Source: a virus
Reading direction: 5' to 3' (one strand)
Length of the DNA: 64,000 bases
IMG/VR virus record: IMGVR_UViG_3300023239_000322
Span: 62,001 to 126,000 of that record
Shown: piece after piece, positions 41,223 through 48,911 of the stretch
How positions within the stretch are numbered: the stretch's first letter is position 1
How the letters are laid out: the number at the start of each line of letters is the position of its first letter
Notes under the pieces: generated by a model
What the model was told of the DNA's origin: nothing
Seen by the model: the letters and a program-made list of their open reading frames with translations, nothing else
The model's database searches: none
Program-made: the position numbers and the translations under genes

Positions 41223-41384
41223 ATGATGTACATGGATTACTTTTTTCATATCGATAAGAGGGGAAACTCGATTCAATTTGACAGAGAATTAGATGTCAGC
41301 GATATGATCGAAGATGGAGCAAAATTCGAAGCGCAAGTAAACGAAAATGGTAGATTAACACTGGTTAGAGAAGTCTCTGAATAA
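41223..41384 (+). CDS. Small protein (53 aa)
   Basis: 53 residues starting MMYMDYFFHIDKRGNS, acidic, with a predicted beta hairpin at the end (GRLTLVREVSE). A late octamer and purine-rich ribosome site lie upstream, and the gene sits alone between the amt terminator and a converging minus-strand gene that it overlaps by 20 bases. Function unknown. Confidence 0.55.
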   Translation: MMYMDYFFHIDKRGNSIQFDRELDVSDMIEDGAKFEAQVNENGRLTLVREVSE

Positions 41385-42288
41385 CCCATTGTAGATCAAC
41401 GTTATTCTCATCTGACGTTTTGTAGGTTGCCCTATATGTACCTGACTCTGGTACATAGTAAAAAGGGGCCTTCCTCCAATGTGAGTGCATAAAGTTATAT
41501 AGGTAATCTTCCTCCATGATAGGCACGAAGGCTATCAGACCTTTGGGTATCTCAAGTGTAAAATCTATCAATGGGAAAACATGTGTTGGGTATTCAAGGT
41601 CAAATCTATATTCTGGCAAGTTACTGGGAGACCAGTTGACTGTGTGTAGTTTAGTCCTAGGATATATACTTCTCATGTACTCGTCTACTGATCTCCATTG
41701 GTACATTCTTAGGTCTTCTGTGTCTGTCGTAACTACCGCTTCTAGAAACTCTGCAGGTAAACTATGCTTGTTAAGGTAGGCAGCCTGATCTGGTACACCG
41801 CCTAAAAAGTTATAAGTTTCCCAACTATGTACCTCAATAGAAACATCATTGGGAATAAAAACGCAATCTGACTTTGCAAAGTTTTTAGCACACCACCATG
41901 TAGTTAGAATCCCTTCATCTATACCTGCACCGCCTAGTGTTTCCGAAATTACGACATCTATAGAGTCAGGGTCTATCAGCTGTTCCACCTCATCAGTCCA
42001 AAAATTTGTATTAATTACAGTGTACCTATCACTATCGAAACATTTGCTTAAGACTCCATGTAGGATAGGCGAGATTCCTGGATCAGACTCAACAGCATAT
42101 ACGTGTTTGGCGCCTGCTTGAAGCGCATAATATGTGAGTAGCCCAGATCCCGCACCTACATCTAAGACCACCTTATTGGGACAATTCTGCTCAATACGGT
42201 GCTTAAACCACTCGTTACGAGATCGATCGTTAAGCATTTCAGCGTGTTGCACTAGTGTATTTGATTGTACTGGATATCGATCAGACAT
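41365..42288 (-). CDS. PRMT-like SAM-dependent methyltransferase
   Basis: 307 residues from the internal start MSDRYPVQS, which I prefer to the upstream ATG at 42321 because the first eleven residues are not family-like. VVLDVGAGSGLLTYYALQAG is motif I, VYAVESD the ribose-binding acid, and VISETLGGAGIDEG resembles the double-E loop of protein arginine methyltransferases. The C-terminal half is a beta barrel-like region (LIDFTLEIPKGLIAFVP). Bacterial and phage PRMT-like enzymes are rare. The substrate could be a protein or another acceptor. Confidence 0.65.
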   Translation of the reverse strand: MSDRYPVQSNTLVQHAEMLNDRSRNEWFKHRIEQNCPNKVVLDVGAGSGLLTYYALQAGAKHVYAVESDPGISPILHGVLSKCFDSDRYTVINTNFWTDEVEQLIDPDSIDVVISETLGGAGIDEGILTTWWCAKNFAKSDCVFIPNDVSIEVHSWETYNFLGGVPDQAAYLNKHSLPAEFLEAVVTTDTEDLRMYQWRSVDEYMRSIYPRTKLHTVNWSPSNLPEYRFDLEYPTHVFPLIDFTLEIPKGLIAFVPIMEEDYLYNFMHSHWRKAPFYYVPESGTYRATYKTSDENNVDLQWVIQRLL

Positions 42289-42302
42289 ATACTTATATTT
42301 AA

Positions 42303-42310
42303 TATAAATA
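42303..42310 (+). promoter_or_regulatory. Perfect T4-type late promoter octamer
   Basis: TATAAATA followed by C, an exact match to the T4 consensus, 22 bases before the ATG at 42333, with AAGGAA as the ribosome site. It drives two exported proteins. Confidence 0.75.
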
Positions 42311-42332
42311 CAGTACACCACAAGGAATTAAT

Positions 42333-42656
42333 ATGGCTCGCATTATTATTCTTATATGTGCTATGTTATATTCGGTATCAGCATATAGCGAAGAACTACC
42401 TAGATTACAAATTAATAAACTTATTCCACTAGAGAAATGTGTGTATAAAGCAAAACTAGCGGCTGCCGCTTCCTGGTTGCGCATTACAAAAAAAGCTACC
42501 GATTGCAACAGTATTAAGATACATTGGCACGGAGACGAAACAGAATACGAAATAGACTTTATTAAAGAGTGGTCCTGTGTTGGCTTTCGATTCGACAAAG
42601 ATCCGATTAAAACTGGTGATACTGTCTATCTAGATTGTATTAAAAAGTTACCGTGA
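42333..42656 (+). CDS. Small periplasmic protein with four Cys
   Basis: 107 residues with a signal peptide (IIILICAMLYSVSAYS). The mature part has Cys in EKCVYKA, ATDCNSI, WSCVGF and LDCIKK, likely two disulfides, and an IKIHWHGDETEYEIDF beta segment. Under a perfect late promoter and overlapping the next exported protein. Function unknown. Confidence 0.65.
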   Translation: MARIIILICAMLYSVSAYSEELPRLQINKLIPLEKCVYKAKLAAAASWLRITKKATDCNSIKIHWHGDETEYEIDFIKEWSCVGFRFDKDPIKTGDTVYLDCIKKLP

Positions 42657-42676
42657 GACACAGTTTCTCATGGACC

Positions 42677-43165
42677 ATGAGAAACATACTAACAATTATT
42701 TGTGCTGTATTATCTTTGTCAGCCAGCGCACAGAACAATGGCACAATCGACTACAATTATGTAGACTTGCTATTAAAACATATAAATGTTAGCTCTGATT
42801 TAGGCATACCCAAAAAAGGTACTCCAGAATATCCTACAGTAGTGTTTGTTCCAGCCGAGGAAGTATATAAGTTAGTATGCCATAACAGTTTAAAGTGTAC
42901 TGCTGTGGCAGCCGCTAAATGGAACCTAGTACTGTTAACCAAGTACGTGGACTTAGATACCCCAGAAGGAGATTCTATTTTATATCATGAACTAGTGCAT
43001 GTGGCACAGTGGTATACAAAAGGCACAGCCAAAACCTGCAAAGAATGGTCAGACAACGAAATACAAGCATATCTACTGCAACACAAATATTCACAGTCTA
43101 AAGGTCATGACATGGACGTGATATATAAATGGATACAGACTATACGTAAGCGTTGCAATTATTAG
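42677..43165 (+). CDS. Exported HExxH zinc metallopeptidase-like protein
   Basis: 162 residues from the ATG at 42677, which begins a signal peptide (NILTIICAVLSLSASAQ); a GTG at 42653 would put eight polar residues ahead of it. LYHELVHVAQWYTKG (about 102-116) is an HExxH zinc motif, and NEIQAYLLQHKY offers a downstream Glu as third ligand. It would act in the periplasm, on protein or peptide, during late infection. Four Cys are present. Family not named with confidence. Confidence 0.65.
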   Translation: MRNILTIICAVLSLSASAQNNGTIDYNYVDLLLKHINVSSDLGIPKKGTPEYPTVVFVPAEEVYKLVCHNSLKCTAVAAAKWNLVLLTKYVDLDTPEGDSILYHELVHVAQWYTKGTAKTCKEWSDNEIQAYLLQHKYSQSKGHDMDVIYKWIQTIRKRCNY

Positions 43166-43181
43166 TTTTTTAGTGTATAAT
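43153..43181 (+). promoter_or_regulatory. Sigma70-type promoter for the reductase gene
   Basis: TTGCAA, 17 bases, TATAAT. The leader includes AAAGGAAAA before the GTG at 43210. Confidence 0.75.
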
Positions 43182-43209
43182 CCAAGCATAAATTAACAAA
43201 GGAAAACAA

Positions 43210-43941
43210 GTGTATAAGGAACAAGTTACTTGGGTCCACCATTGGGGCGACAAAACATTTAGTTTTCGCACAACCAGAAATCAATCATTTAGATTCAATG
43301 CTGGCGAGTTTGCTATGATTGGATTGGAAGCAGATGGAAAGAAAATACTACGTGCGTACAGTATTGCCAGCGCACCATGGGAAGAACACTTGGAGTGGTT
43401 AAGTGTAAAAGTACAAGACGGTGAACTGACCGGCAAACTGCAACATCTTAAAGAAGGTGACGAGGTTATCATCATGCCCAAGTGTGTGGGCACATTACGC
43501 AACGAAGCATTTACAGACGGTGACACGCTCTGGATGATGGCAACAGGCACTGGTCTGGCGCCTTTTATGAGCCTGATACGTGATGTGGACACACTAGAAC
43601 GTTGGAGTAAAATTATACTTGTTCACAGTGTGCGTAACAGAGAAGAACTTGCATACAAGCACGAACTAACTCGCAAGTTTGTGGGCACAGAACTATTTGA
43701 TCTAATGCATAATACCTTAGAATATGTACCTATCGTAACAGGTGAAGGCGGTGACCGCATTACCACACAGTTAGAATCAGGCAGCCTAGCAGTAAACACT
43801 GATTCAGACAAAATTATGATATGTGGTAACATGACATTTAATGAAGACGTTATGGCTTGGTGCGAAAGTAAAGACATGCGAGAAGGTACTTTACGTACAC
43901 CTGGCGATTATGTGTTTGAAAGAGCATTCGTAGAAAAATAA
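43210..43941 (+). CDS. fpr: Ferredoxin/flavodoxin-NADP+ reductase
   Basis: 243 residues from a GTG start, close to the 248 of E. coli Fpr. ILRAYSIASAPWEEHLEW is the FAD-binding RxYS motif, MATGTGLAPFMSLIRD the NADP-pyrophosphate loop, IMICGNMTFNEDV the nicotinamide region, and the C terminus YVFERAFVEK fits the subclass. It moves electrons between NADPH and ferredoxin or flavodoxin, and could feed radical-SAM enzymes in this window or ribonucleotide reduction. Its own promoter; followed immediately by tRNA-Gly. Confidence 0.9.
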   Translation: MYKEQVTWVHHWGDKTFSFRTTRNQSFRFNAGEFAMIGLEADGKKILRAYSIASAPWEEHLEWLSVKVQDGELTGKLQHLKEGDEVIIMPKCVGTLRNEAFTDGDTLWMMATGTGLAPFMSLIRDVDTLERWSKIILVHSVRNREELAYKHELTRKFVGTELFDLMHNTLEYVPIVTGEGGDRITTQLESGSLAVNTDSDKIMICGNMTFNEDVMAWCESKDMREGTLRTPGDYVFERAFVEK

Positions 43942-44013
43942 GCGGATATCGTATAATGGTTATTACGTGGCGTTGCCAACGCTACAATGTGAGTTCGATT
44001 CTCACTATCCGCT
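43942..44013 (+). tRNA. tRNA-Gly (anticodon GCC)
   Basis: Acceptor GCGGATA pairs with TATCCGC. Anticodon stem TGGCG/CGCTA closes the loop TTGCCAA, anticodon GCC. T arm GTGAG-TTCGATT-CTCAC. No CCA is encoded. It begins at the stop codon of the reductase gene and is probably processed from that transcript. Confidence 0.93.
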
Positions 44014-44039
44014 CAAAACGGAAGTAGGTGTTATACTGT

Positions 44040-44060
44040 ATCGAGGGTTCGAATCATTAG
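44040..44060 (+). other. Possible tRNA T-arm remnant
   Basis: CGAGGGTTCGAATC occurs here with no pairing 3' half and no acceptor stem. It looks like the T arm of a decayed tRNA between tRNA-Gly and the radical-SAM gene. Confidence 0.35.
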
Positions 44061-44067
44061 ATAAATA
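44060..44067 (+). promoter_or_regulatory. Late promoter with ATG at the predicted +1
   Basis: GATAAATA, five bases, then the ATG at 44073. Predicts a leaderless mRNA for the radical-SAM gene. Confidence 0.6.
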
Positions 44068-44072
44068 TTCAT

Positions 44073-45581
44073 ATGTATGACGCAGTTTTTCTCACCGACC
44101 ATGATGATGTAACCGATGTCAGTATCATAACATTAGGTCCATATAAATGCGCACACGTCTTACGCAAACTAGGTTACAAATGTCTTGTTGTAACCAACAC
44201 GGTGAATTTCACCGAAGAAGATTTTAAAGAATTATTTTTTTACGCTATAGGACATAATACAAAGTTAGTGGGGTTCAGCACAACTTTCCAATGGGTCAGT
44301 GAAGATGGTCTTGCGTCAGGTGAAAAGAGCAGAGAAGAACTAATTCTCATTGAGATAAAGAAATATAACAAAGACACGAAGATTGTTTTAGGAGGATCAA
44401 AATCACACAGAGAGTGCGCTAATAAAAATGTAGATTTTGCTGTAGTAGGACTAGGTGAGACAAGTATAGTTCATATTATGAATCACCTAGATCATGGGCA
44501 ACCACTAAAAGACAGTTTTGTAAACATACATGGCGTCACTATTGTTGACAGTCAAAATAAAGAAACATATGATTTTATGTCTGATGTGATGCATTGGTTG
44601 CCGGAGGATGTAGTTAATTATAGAACACTACCTATTGAAATGGCCAGGGGGTGTATATTCAAATGTAAATTTTGTTTTCACAGAAATTTAGGCAAAAAGA
44701 AGTTAGAGTACGTTAAAAAGTTTGATGCTCTCAAACAAGAACTGCATCAAGCATACAAGGACTTTAATATCACTCATTATCAGATAGTAGACGACACATT
44801 TAATGATGATGTAGACAAACTTGAACAGATTAGGAAAGTAACAGACACATTACCAGAACAACTCCGTCTCTGGTGTTATATGAGATTAGACCTACTAGGC
44901 CGCAATCCACAAAGCATACCTATACTAAAGGATATGGGGGTTAGAGCTACAATATTCGGAATAGAGACCATGCATCCTAAAGCGGCTTCTGTTATAGGCA
45001 AAGGTGGTAGCAGACAGCGAGTAATAGACACTTTGCAGATGTTACGTACAGACTTCTCTGACTTATCAATGCATAGTGGTTTTATTGCGGGACTGCCTTA
45101 TGAACCTGTATCATCTTTAGAACGTACTTTAGAAGATTTAATATCTGGTAAAATACCGTTACATAGTTGGAACTGGATGGCATTTGTAATACAAAAGTCA
45201 GGAATATATCAGGCAGACAGTACTTTTAACCTAGAGTATGAGAAATACGGCTATAGGAATAGAGGTTATGTTTGGGCAGATAAAAAGACAATTAACCAAG
45301 TAGCCAACAATGCACTAGTTAACTGGGAAAGAGACGACTGGAATTTTGAAGATGCCTGGAAATGGACAACCCAAAAAGAATTTGAGAGTGTAAATTGTGG
45401 AACATACCACTACGACGGACTATTAGCCGTTGGCACACACACTTTCCCAGCCCCTAAGTTGGACTTTGACCTCATGCGTAAAACACTATATCAGGATGTT
45501 GATTTTTCACTGATACGTCGTGCCAAAATGCAATTTATTCAAGACTATAAGAAAAAATTATTCAAATTAATAAAAACTTAA
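44073..45581 (+). CDS. Radical SAM protein with B12-binding-like N-terminal domain, copy 1
   Basis: 502 residues. The first 170 residues form a Rossmann-like domain of the cobalamin-binding type (KCAHVLRKLGYKCLVV, VGFSTTFQW, KIVLGGSKSH, VDFAVVGLGETS), though the DxHxxG cobalt-ligand motif is not seen. MARGCIFKCKFCFHR (Cys about 194, 198, 201) is the CxxxCxxC iron-sulfur site, followed by a TIM-barrel pattern (VRATIFGIETMHP). The gene at 46963 is a clear paralogue. Likely acts in modification of a lipid, peptide or sugar. Confidence 0.8.
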   Translation: MYDAVFLTDHDDVTDVSIITLGPYKCAHVLRKLGYKCLVVTNTVNFTEEDFKELFFYAIGHNTKLVGFSTTFQWVSEDGLASGEKSREELILIEIKKYNKDTKIVLGGSKSHRECANKNVDFAVVGLGETSIVHIMNHLDHGQPLKDSFVNIHGVTIVDSQNKETYDFMSDVMHWLPEDVVNYRTLPIEMARGCIFKCKFCFHRNLGKKKLEYVKKFDALKQELHQAYKDFNITHYQIVDDTFNDDVDKLEQIRKVTDTLPEQLRLWCYMRLDLLGRNPQSIPILKDMGVRATIFGIETMHPKAASVIGKGGSRQRVIDTLQMLRTDFSDLSMHSGFIAGLPYEPVSSLERTLEDLISGKIPLHSWNWMAFVIQKSGIYQADSTFNLEYEKYGYRNRGYVWADKKTINQVANNALVNWERDDWNFEDAWKWTTQKEFESVNCGTYHYDGLLAVGTHTFPAPKLDFDLMRKTLYQDVDFSLIRRAKMQFIQDYKKKLFKLIKT

Positions 45582-45639
45582 AGGTACGAATGTAATTTTC
45601 TTAGTAATGAAAAAAGGTTAATAAATCTTGGTAAAAAGA

Positions 45640-45668
45640 TTGCAAAAGAGTTCAATTTCAGTTATATT
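45640..45668 (+). promoter_or_regulatory. Sigma70-type promoter for tRNA-Ser
   Basis: TTGCAA, 17 bases, TATATT. The predicted start, about seven bases on, lies about four bases before the tRNA 5' end at 45679. Confidence 0.6.
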
Positions 45669-45678
45669 TTATGGTTAC

Positions 45679-45768
45679 GGAGAGTTGGCTGAGTGGCTAA
45701 AGGCAACGGTTTACTAAACCGTCATACGTGAATACGTGTCGTGGGTTCGAATCCCACACTCTCCGCCA
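45679..45768 (+). tRNA. tRNA-Ser with unusual anticodon ACT
   Basis: Acceptor GGAGAGT/ACTCTCC, a long variable arm (CATACGTGAATACGTGTC) typical of Ser, T arm GTGGG-TTCGAAT-CCCAC and encoded GCCA end. Anticodon stem ACGGT/ACCGT encloses TTACTAA, which gives anticodon ACT where bacteria have GCT. It would read AGU by Watson-Crick pairing, and AGC if A34 were made inosine. Confidence 0.9.
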
Positions 45769-45800
45769 GACCACTTGACAAGAAAGTTTTACGGCACTAC

Positions 45801-45852
45801 AATAAATAACATCTATAATCTATTAGAAATAAATAACATCTATAATCTATTA
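45801..45852 (+). repeat. Tandem direct repeat carrying two late promoter octamers
   Basis: A 25-base unit occurs at 45801-45825 and again at 45828-45852. Each copy starts with AATAAATA, a late promoter octamer, followed by ACATCTATAATC. The second copy leads into AAAGGAGAA, the ribosome site for the SpeD-like gene at 45869. This looks like a duplicated late promoter. Confidence 0.75.
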
Positions 45853-45868
45853 AAGGAGAAAAAATTAG

Positions 45869-46231
45869 ATGGCATACTGGGGATATCACGCAATGTTTGA
45901 TTGCGCCGCATGTGACAAAGAACTTGTTATGAGCAAAGAAAATGTTTATAACTTTATTAAAGAATTAGTTCCAGCAATTGGTATGAAGGCATTTGGTGAA
46001 CCAATGATCGAGCATTTTGCTACGCATGCCCCTGATAAGGCAGGTCTTAGTTGTTGCCAAATGATTGAGACCAGTAATATTTGCGGACACTTTGTAGATA
46101 GCAATGGTGATGCTTATATTGATATTTTTTCGTGTAAGCCAGTTGATATTGGTGTAGCACAAGATGTTATTGAAAAGTTTTTTAAGCCTACAAAAACTCG
46201 TGTTAATTTCTTAACACGTAGCGCAGGATAA
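45869..46231 (+). CDS. speD: S-adenosylmethionine decarboxylase-like protein, copy 1
   Basis: 120 residues. QMIETSNICGHFVDSNG and AYIDIFSCKP align with the SpeD core: the pyruvoyl-forming Ser in TSN (ESH in SpeD), the catalytic His of xGH and the Cys of DxFSC. Many cyanophages carry such a speD. The family makes decarboxylated SAM for spermidine. The Glu before the Ser is replaced by Thr, so self-cleavage is uncertain. Paralogue at 49624. Strong ribosome site and duplicated late promoter imply high expression. Confidence 0.65.
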   Translation: MAYWGYHAMFDCAACDKELVMSKENVYNFIKELVPAIGMKAFGEPMIEHFATHAPDKAGLSCCQMIETSNICGHFVDSNGDAYIDIFSCKPVDIGVAQDVIEKFFKPTKTRVNFLTRSAG

Positions 46232-46243
46232 ATTGGAGATAGT

Positions 46244-46399
46244 ATGACAGTTAAAAAGAAGAACAGCCCATTAGCATATGAATCAGGCAATCCAAGACTT
46301 GGTCCAATGAGTACTGAAGCATTACAAGACCTACTAGGTAAATGTAGACCAAGACACAAGAACAAAATTTCACACGAGTTAGCAAAACGTAGTAAATAG
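46244..46399 (+). CDS. Small basic conserved phage protein (51 aa)
   Basis: 51 residues: MTVKKKNSPLAYESGNPRLG then a Lys/Arg-rich helix ending HELAKRSK. GGAGAT precedes the ATG. Short proteins with the SPLAYESGNPR motif are widespread in marine T4-like phages, unnamed. It follows the SpeD-like gene and is followed by tRNA-Thr. Confidence 0.65.
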   Translation: MTVKKKNSPLAYESGNPRLGPMSTEALQDLLGKCRPRHKNKISHELAKRSK

Positions 46400-46405
46400 A
46401 TGCGT

Positions 46406-46479
46406 GCCCGGTTAGTTAAATGGTATAACGATGGTTTTGTAAACCTTAATTGGCAGTTCAATTCTGTCACTGGGCACCA
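46406..46479 (+). tRNA. tRNA-Thr (anticodon TGT)
   Basis: Acceptor GCCCGGT pairs with ACTGGGC (one G-T), discriminator A and encoded CCA. The anticodon stem ATGGT/ACCTT has one T-T mismatch and closes TTTGTAA, anticodon TGT. T arm GGCAG-TTCAATT-CTGTC with TTCAA in place of TTCGA. The two departures suggest some decay or a divergent phage tRNA. Confidence 0.85.
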
Positions 46480-46500
46480 TTTTTCAATTATAGGTACAAT

Positions 46501-46923
46501 ATGAAAAAACTTATAGCGACAGTACTAATTTTAATATCACCGTTTGTGTTTGCACGTCGTGAATATATTGATGATCCTGCACTGCATGTACATGAACCAA
46601 CAGAAACTCTACGCTTCATGCCCCAAGAAATTGATAAAGTTTTAGGTAGGCCTGACATATTTGAGGCATATTGGGAAATTAACGGTCCGTACATAAACAA
46701 CAATAAAGTTCACATGCGTAGAATGTTGTTCTTTGTGGACTGTTCACCAGAAAACTTCCCTGAAACTAAACCAGTGCATGTAGCTCTAAGCACGATTGCG
46801 CTAGGTGGAGAGCAAGGTCATATGATTAAGATTATCTTAGTCCCACCCGGCACTGAAGAGTGGATGGATTGGTCTGAAGTAAGTTTTATTAAACAAGAAG
46901 ATATTTCAAAGATATGTAAATGA
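46501..46923 (+). CDS. Exported protein of unknown function
   Basis: 140 residues from the ATG at 46501; the longer reading from 46450 runs through tRNA-Thr and is rejected. Signal peptide KKLIATVLILISPFVFA, then a mixed alpha/beta domain with two Cys (FVDCSPENF and the final ISKICK). Likely periplasmic. No family recognised. Confidence 0.65.
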   Translation: MKKLIATVLILISPFVFARREYIDDPALHVHEPTETLRFMPQEIDKVLGRPDIFEAYWEINGPYINNNKVHMRRMLFFVDCSPENFPETKPVHVALSTIALGGEQGHMIKIILVPPGTEEWMDWSEVSFIKQEDISKICK

Positions 46924-46924
46924 A

Positions 46925-46948
46925 GTTCGAGTCTCGTCCGTTCCGCCA
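46925..46948 (+). other. tRNA 3'-end remnant
   Basis: GTTCGAGTCTCGTCC and TTCCGCCA read as a T loop, T-stem 3' half, acceptor 3' strand, discriminator and CCA. The 5' partner strands are not present upstream, where the exported-protein gene ends. So it is a truncated tRNA end, not a working tRNA. Confidence 0.55.
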
Positions 46949-46962
46949 AGTAAGTATATAAT

Positions 46963-48636
46963 ATGTTTAATAATGACAAGCCCAACGTAATACTACTTTC
47001 TGATTTTGGCAATCAACTATACCTAGAGAAAACAATAGGCCCATATAAGATTGCACAACAGTTACGTAGTGCTGGCTTTGAAGTCGCAGTTGTTCATCAC
47101 CTGATGACGTTTACTTTGACTGAAGTTAAACATATTCTTACACACCTAATATCAGACAAAACACTGTTTGTAGGTGTTAACAACTTCTTCTACAAAAAAA
47201 TTGTTAATTACGAAACAATAGAGTTACAGTACCCAGATCCTCATGCTATTATCCCGCACGGCAGTGAGTTTAACGCAGAGATAAAACAGCTGATACTAGA
47301 ATGCAATCCCAATTGTAAACTAGTACTTGGTGGACCTAACGCCTGTGACATTCCTATATATAGTGACTATGATTATATAATACTGGGGTATGCTGAAATG
47401 TCTATAATTAATCTTGCTAAACACCTTGAGAACCCAGTAATATATTTAGATAAAGCACGGGTAAGCAAACATGGTTTTACAGTTATCGACGACAGCAAAG
47501 CACCCACATACGACTTTGTTAACCATGTTATGCACTACGAAGATCATGATGCAATTATTGATTATGAAACGCTGGTAGTTGAAATTGCACGTGGTTGTAT
47601 CTTTCAGTGTAAGTTTTGTAGTTATCCACTTAATGGCAAAAAGAAACTGGACTTTATTAGAACTGAAGAAAGTTTATATCGAGAGTTCATGGACAATTAT
47701 GAACGTTTTGGTATAACCAATTATACAATTAGTGATGATACCTTAAACGACAGCGTAGAGAAATGTGAAATGCTGGCTAACCTTACAGAACGGTTACCGT
47801 TCCAGCCGATGTATAGTGCCGCAGTAAGATTAGATCTCATGACCAAACACAGGGACACGATTGACATGCTGTGGCAAGCAGGGTTGCGATCAGCGTTCTT
47901 TGGTATAGAGAGTATGCATAGTGAAGCGGCTAAGTTTGTGGGCAAGGGAGGTTCCAGAGAACGCCTAATAGAAACATTAAAATACATACGCAACACTTAT
48001 GGCGGTGAGTTAAATCAGACAGGTGGGTTTATTTTAGGTTTGCCCAAAGAACCATTAAGCAGTATGCGTGAAACTATAGATTGGCTGTTGAGTGACGATA
48101 ACCCACTAGATATATGGCAAATGTTTCCCTTAATGATCAGAGATATGAGTCTTGTACAAGGTGGAAACGGATTTGTTAGCGACTTTGATAAAAACTGGAA
48201 ACTGTACGGATACGAAGACACCGGTATTAAAACTAGCAAATACTATATGCATGGTTATATTCCTTGGCGTAATGAATTTACAGATTTTAATGAAGTCAGT
48301 GACATGGTAGACGATGCAGAGTCTACACGCCGTCTTCACAAGGACACGTCTAGTAATGCAGGTAGACACGTACTTTTACTAGCCAGTTTGGTTGCTAAAG
48401 AGAGTGCTATTATTGCTCAGACGGATTATCTTAACATCAACTGGGACCAACTAAACACCCTTAAACTAGAAAAGAGTCTTAAATACAAAGACATGTTATT
48501 CAAACAGTGTAATATACCCAACATTGACAGGGCAGGCACATATAGAACTTTTACTGAGGTTATACAATCTAAAGAATACCGCAGAAATCACTTACTACTT
48601 CCGACTCATCCTTGGTATTCAAACGTGTTTGTCTAA
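46963..48636 (+). CDS. Radical SAM protein with B12-binding-like N-terminal domain, copy 2
   Basis: 557 residues, paralogous to the gene at 44073 along its whole length: shared GPYKIAQQLRSAGFEVAVV, LVLGGPNACD, EIARGCIFQCKFCSYP (CxxxCxxC near 211-218), LRSAFFGIESMHSEA and VGKGGSRERLIETL. It shows that this class has expanded in the genome. It follows the tRNA remnant, as copy 1 follows tRNA-Gly. Substrate unknown; a peptide, lipid or cell-wall sugar are options. Confidence 0.8.
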   Translation: MFNNDKPNVILLSDFGNQLYLEKTIGPYKIAQQLRSAGFEVAVVHHLMTFTLTEVKHILTHLISDKTLFVGVNNFFYKKIVNYETIELQYPDPHAIIPHGSEFNAEIKQLILECNPNCKLVLGGPNACDIPIYSDYDYIILGYAEMSIINLAKHLENPVIYLDKARVSKHGFTVIDDSKAPTYDFVNHVMHYEDHDAIIDYETLVVEIARGCIFQCKFCSYPLNGKKKLDFIRTEESLYREFMDNYERFGITNYTISDDTLNDSVEKCEMLANLTERLPFQPMYSAAVRLDLMTKHRDTIDMLWQAGLRSAFFGIESMHSEAAKFVGKGGSRERLIETLKYIRNTYGGELNQTGGFILGLPKEPLSSMRETIDWLLSDDNPLDIWQMFPLMIRDMSLVQGGNGFVSDFDKNWKLYGYEDTGIKTSKYYMHGYIPWRNEFTDFNEVSDMVDDAESTRRLHKDTSSNAGRHVLLLASLVAKESAIIAQTDYLNINWDQLNTLKLEKSLKYKDMLFKQCNIPNIDRAGTYRTFTEVIQSKEYRRNHLLLPTHPWYSNVFV

Positions 48637-48639
48637 ATG

Positions 48640-48668
48640 TTGACAGCACCTAAGAGTTGTAGTATTAT
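48640..48668 (+). promoter_or_regulatory. Sigma70-type promoter
   Basis: TTGACA, 17 bases, TATTAT, with AAGAGG before the ATG at 48711. It starts an operon of small genes. Confidence 0.7.
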
Positions 48669-48710
48669 TATTATGATTCTGAAACTTACTTACGTTAACA
48701 AGAGGCCAAC

Positions 48711-48911
48711 ATGGCAACCAACGCTGAAATAGAAAAACTGGTAGAAATACTAAAATTCACTCCATGTACATATACGATCAGTGTCTCTGGATACGGCAGG
48801 GAGCATACATTTGGTCATATGCCTAATCAGTCAAGTATAGTATACATGGGGAAGCACGATCTTAATTGGGAAGATGTTATGGGGATGAGCCCTGATGAAT
48901 GGGATGATTAG
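48711..48911 (+). CDS. Small conserved phage protein (66 aa)
   Basis: 66 residues, acidic at the C terminus (NWEDVMGMSPDEWDD), with a short beta region around TYTISVSGYGREHTFG. First gene after the promoter at 48640, and it overlaps the next gene. Function unknown. Confidence 0.6.
   Translation: MATNAEIEKLVEILKFTPCTYTISVSGYGREHTFGHMPNQSSIVYMGKHDLNWEDVMGMSPDEWDD

Noticed and set aside
43951-43956. TATAAT within tRNA-Gly as a -10 box
   Set aside because: No -35 hexamer at 17 bases (nearest TTGAAA is about 29 bases away), and it forms part of the tRNA D arm.
46450-46500. Upstream extension of the exported protein into tRNA-Thr
   Set aside because: It would read through the tRNA and bury the signal peptide; the ATG at 46501 gives a clean signal sequence.
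46925-46948. tRNA 3' end as a prophage attachment site
   Set aside because: No integrase or second copy of the sequence is seen, and the gene content is that of a lytic T4-like phage.
44073-48636. Radical-SAM genes as PqqE, completing a PQQ operon
   Set aside because: They have B12-like N-terminal domains and lack the C-terminal SPASM cysteines expected of PqqE; they are also distant from pqqA.
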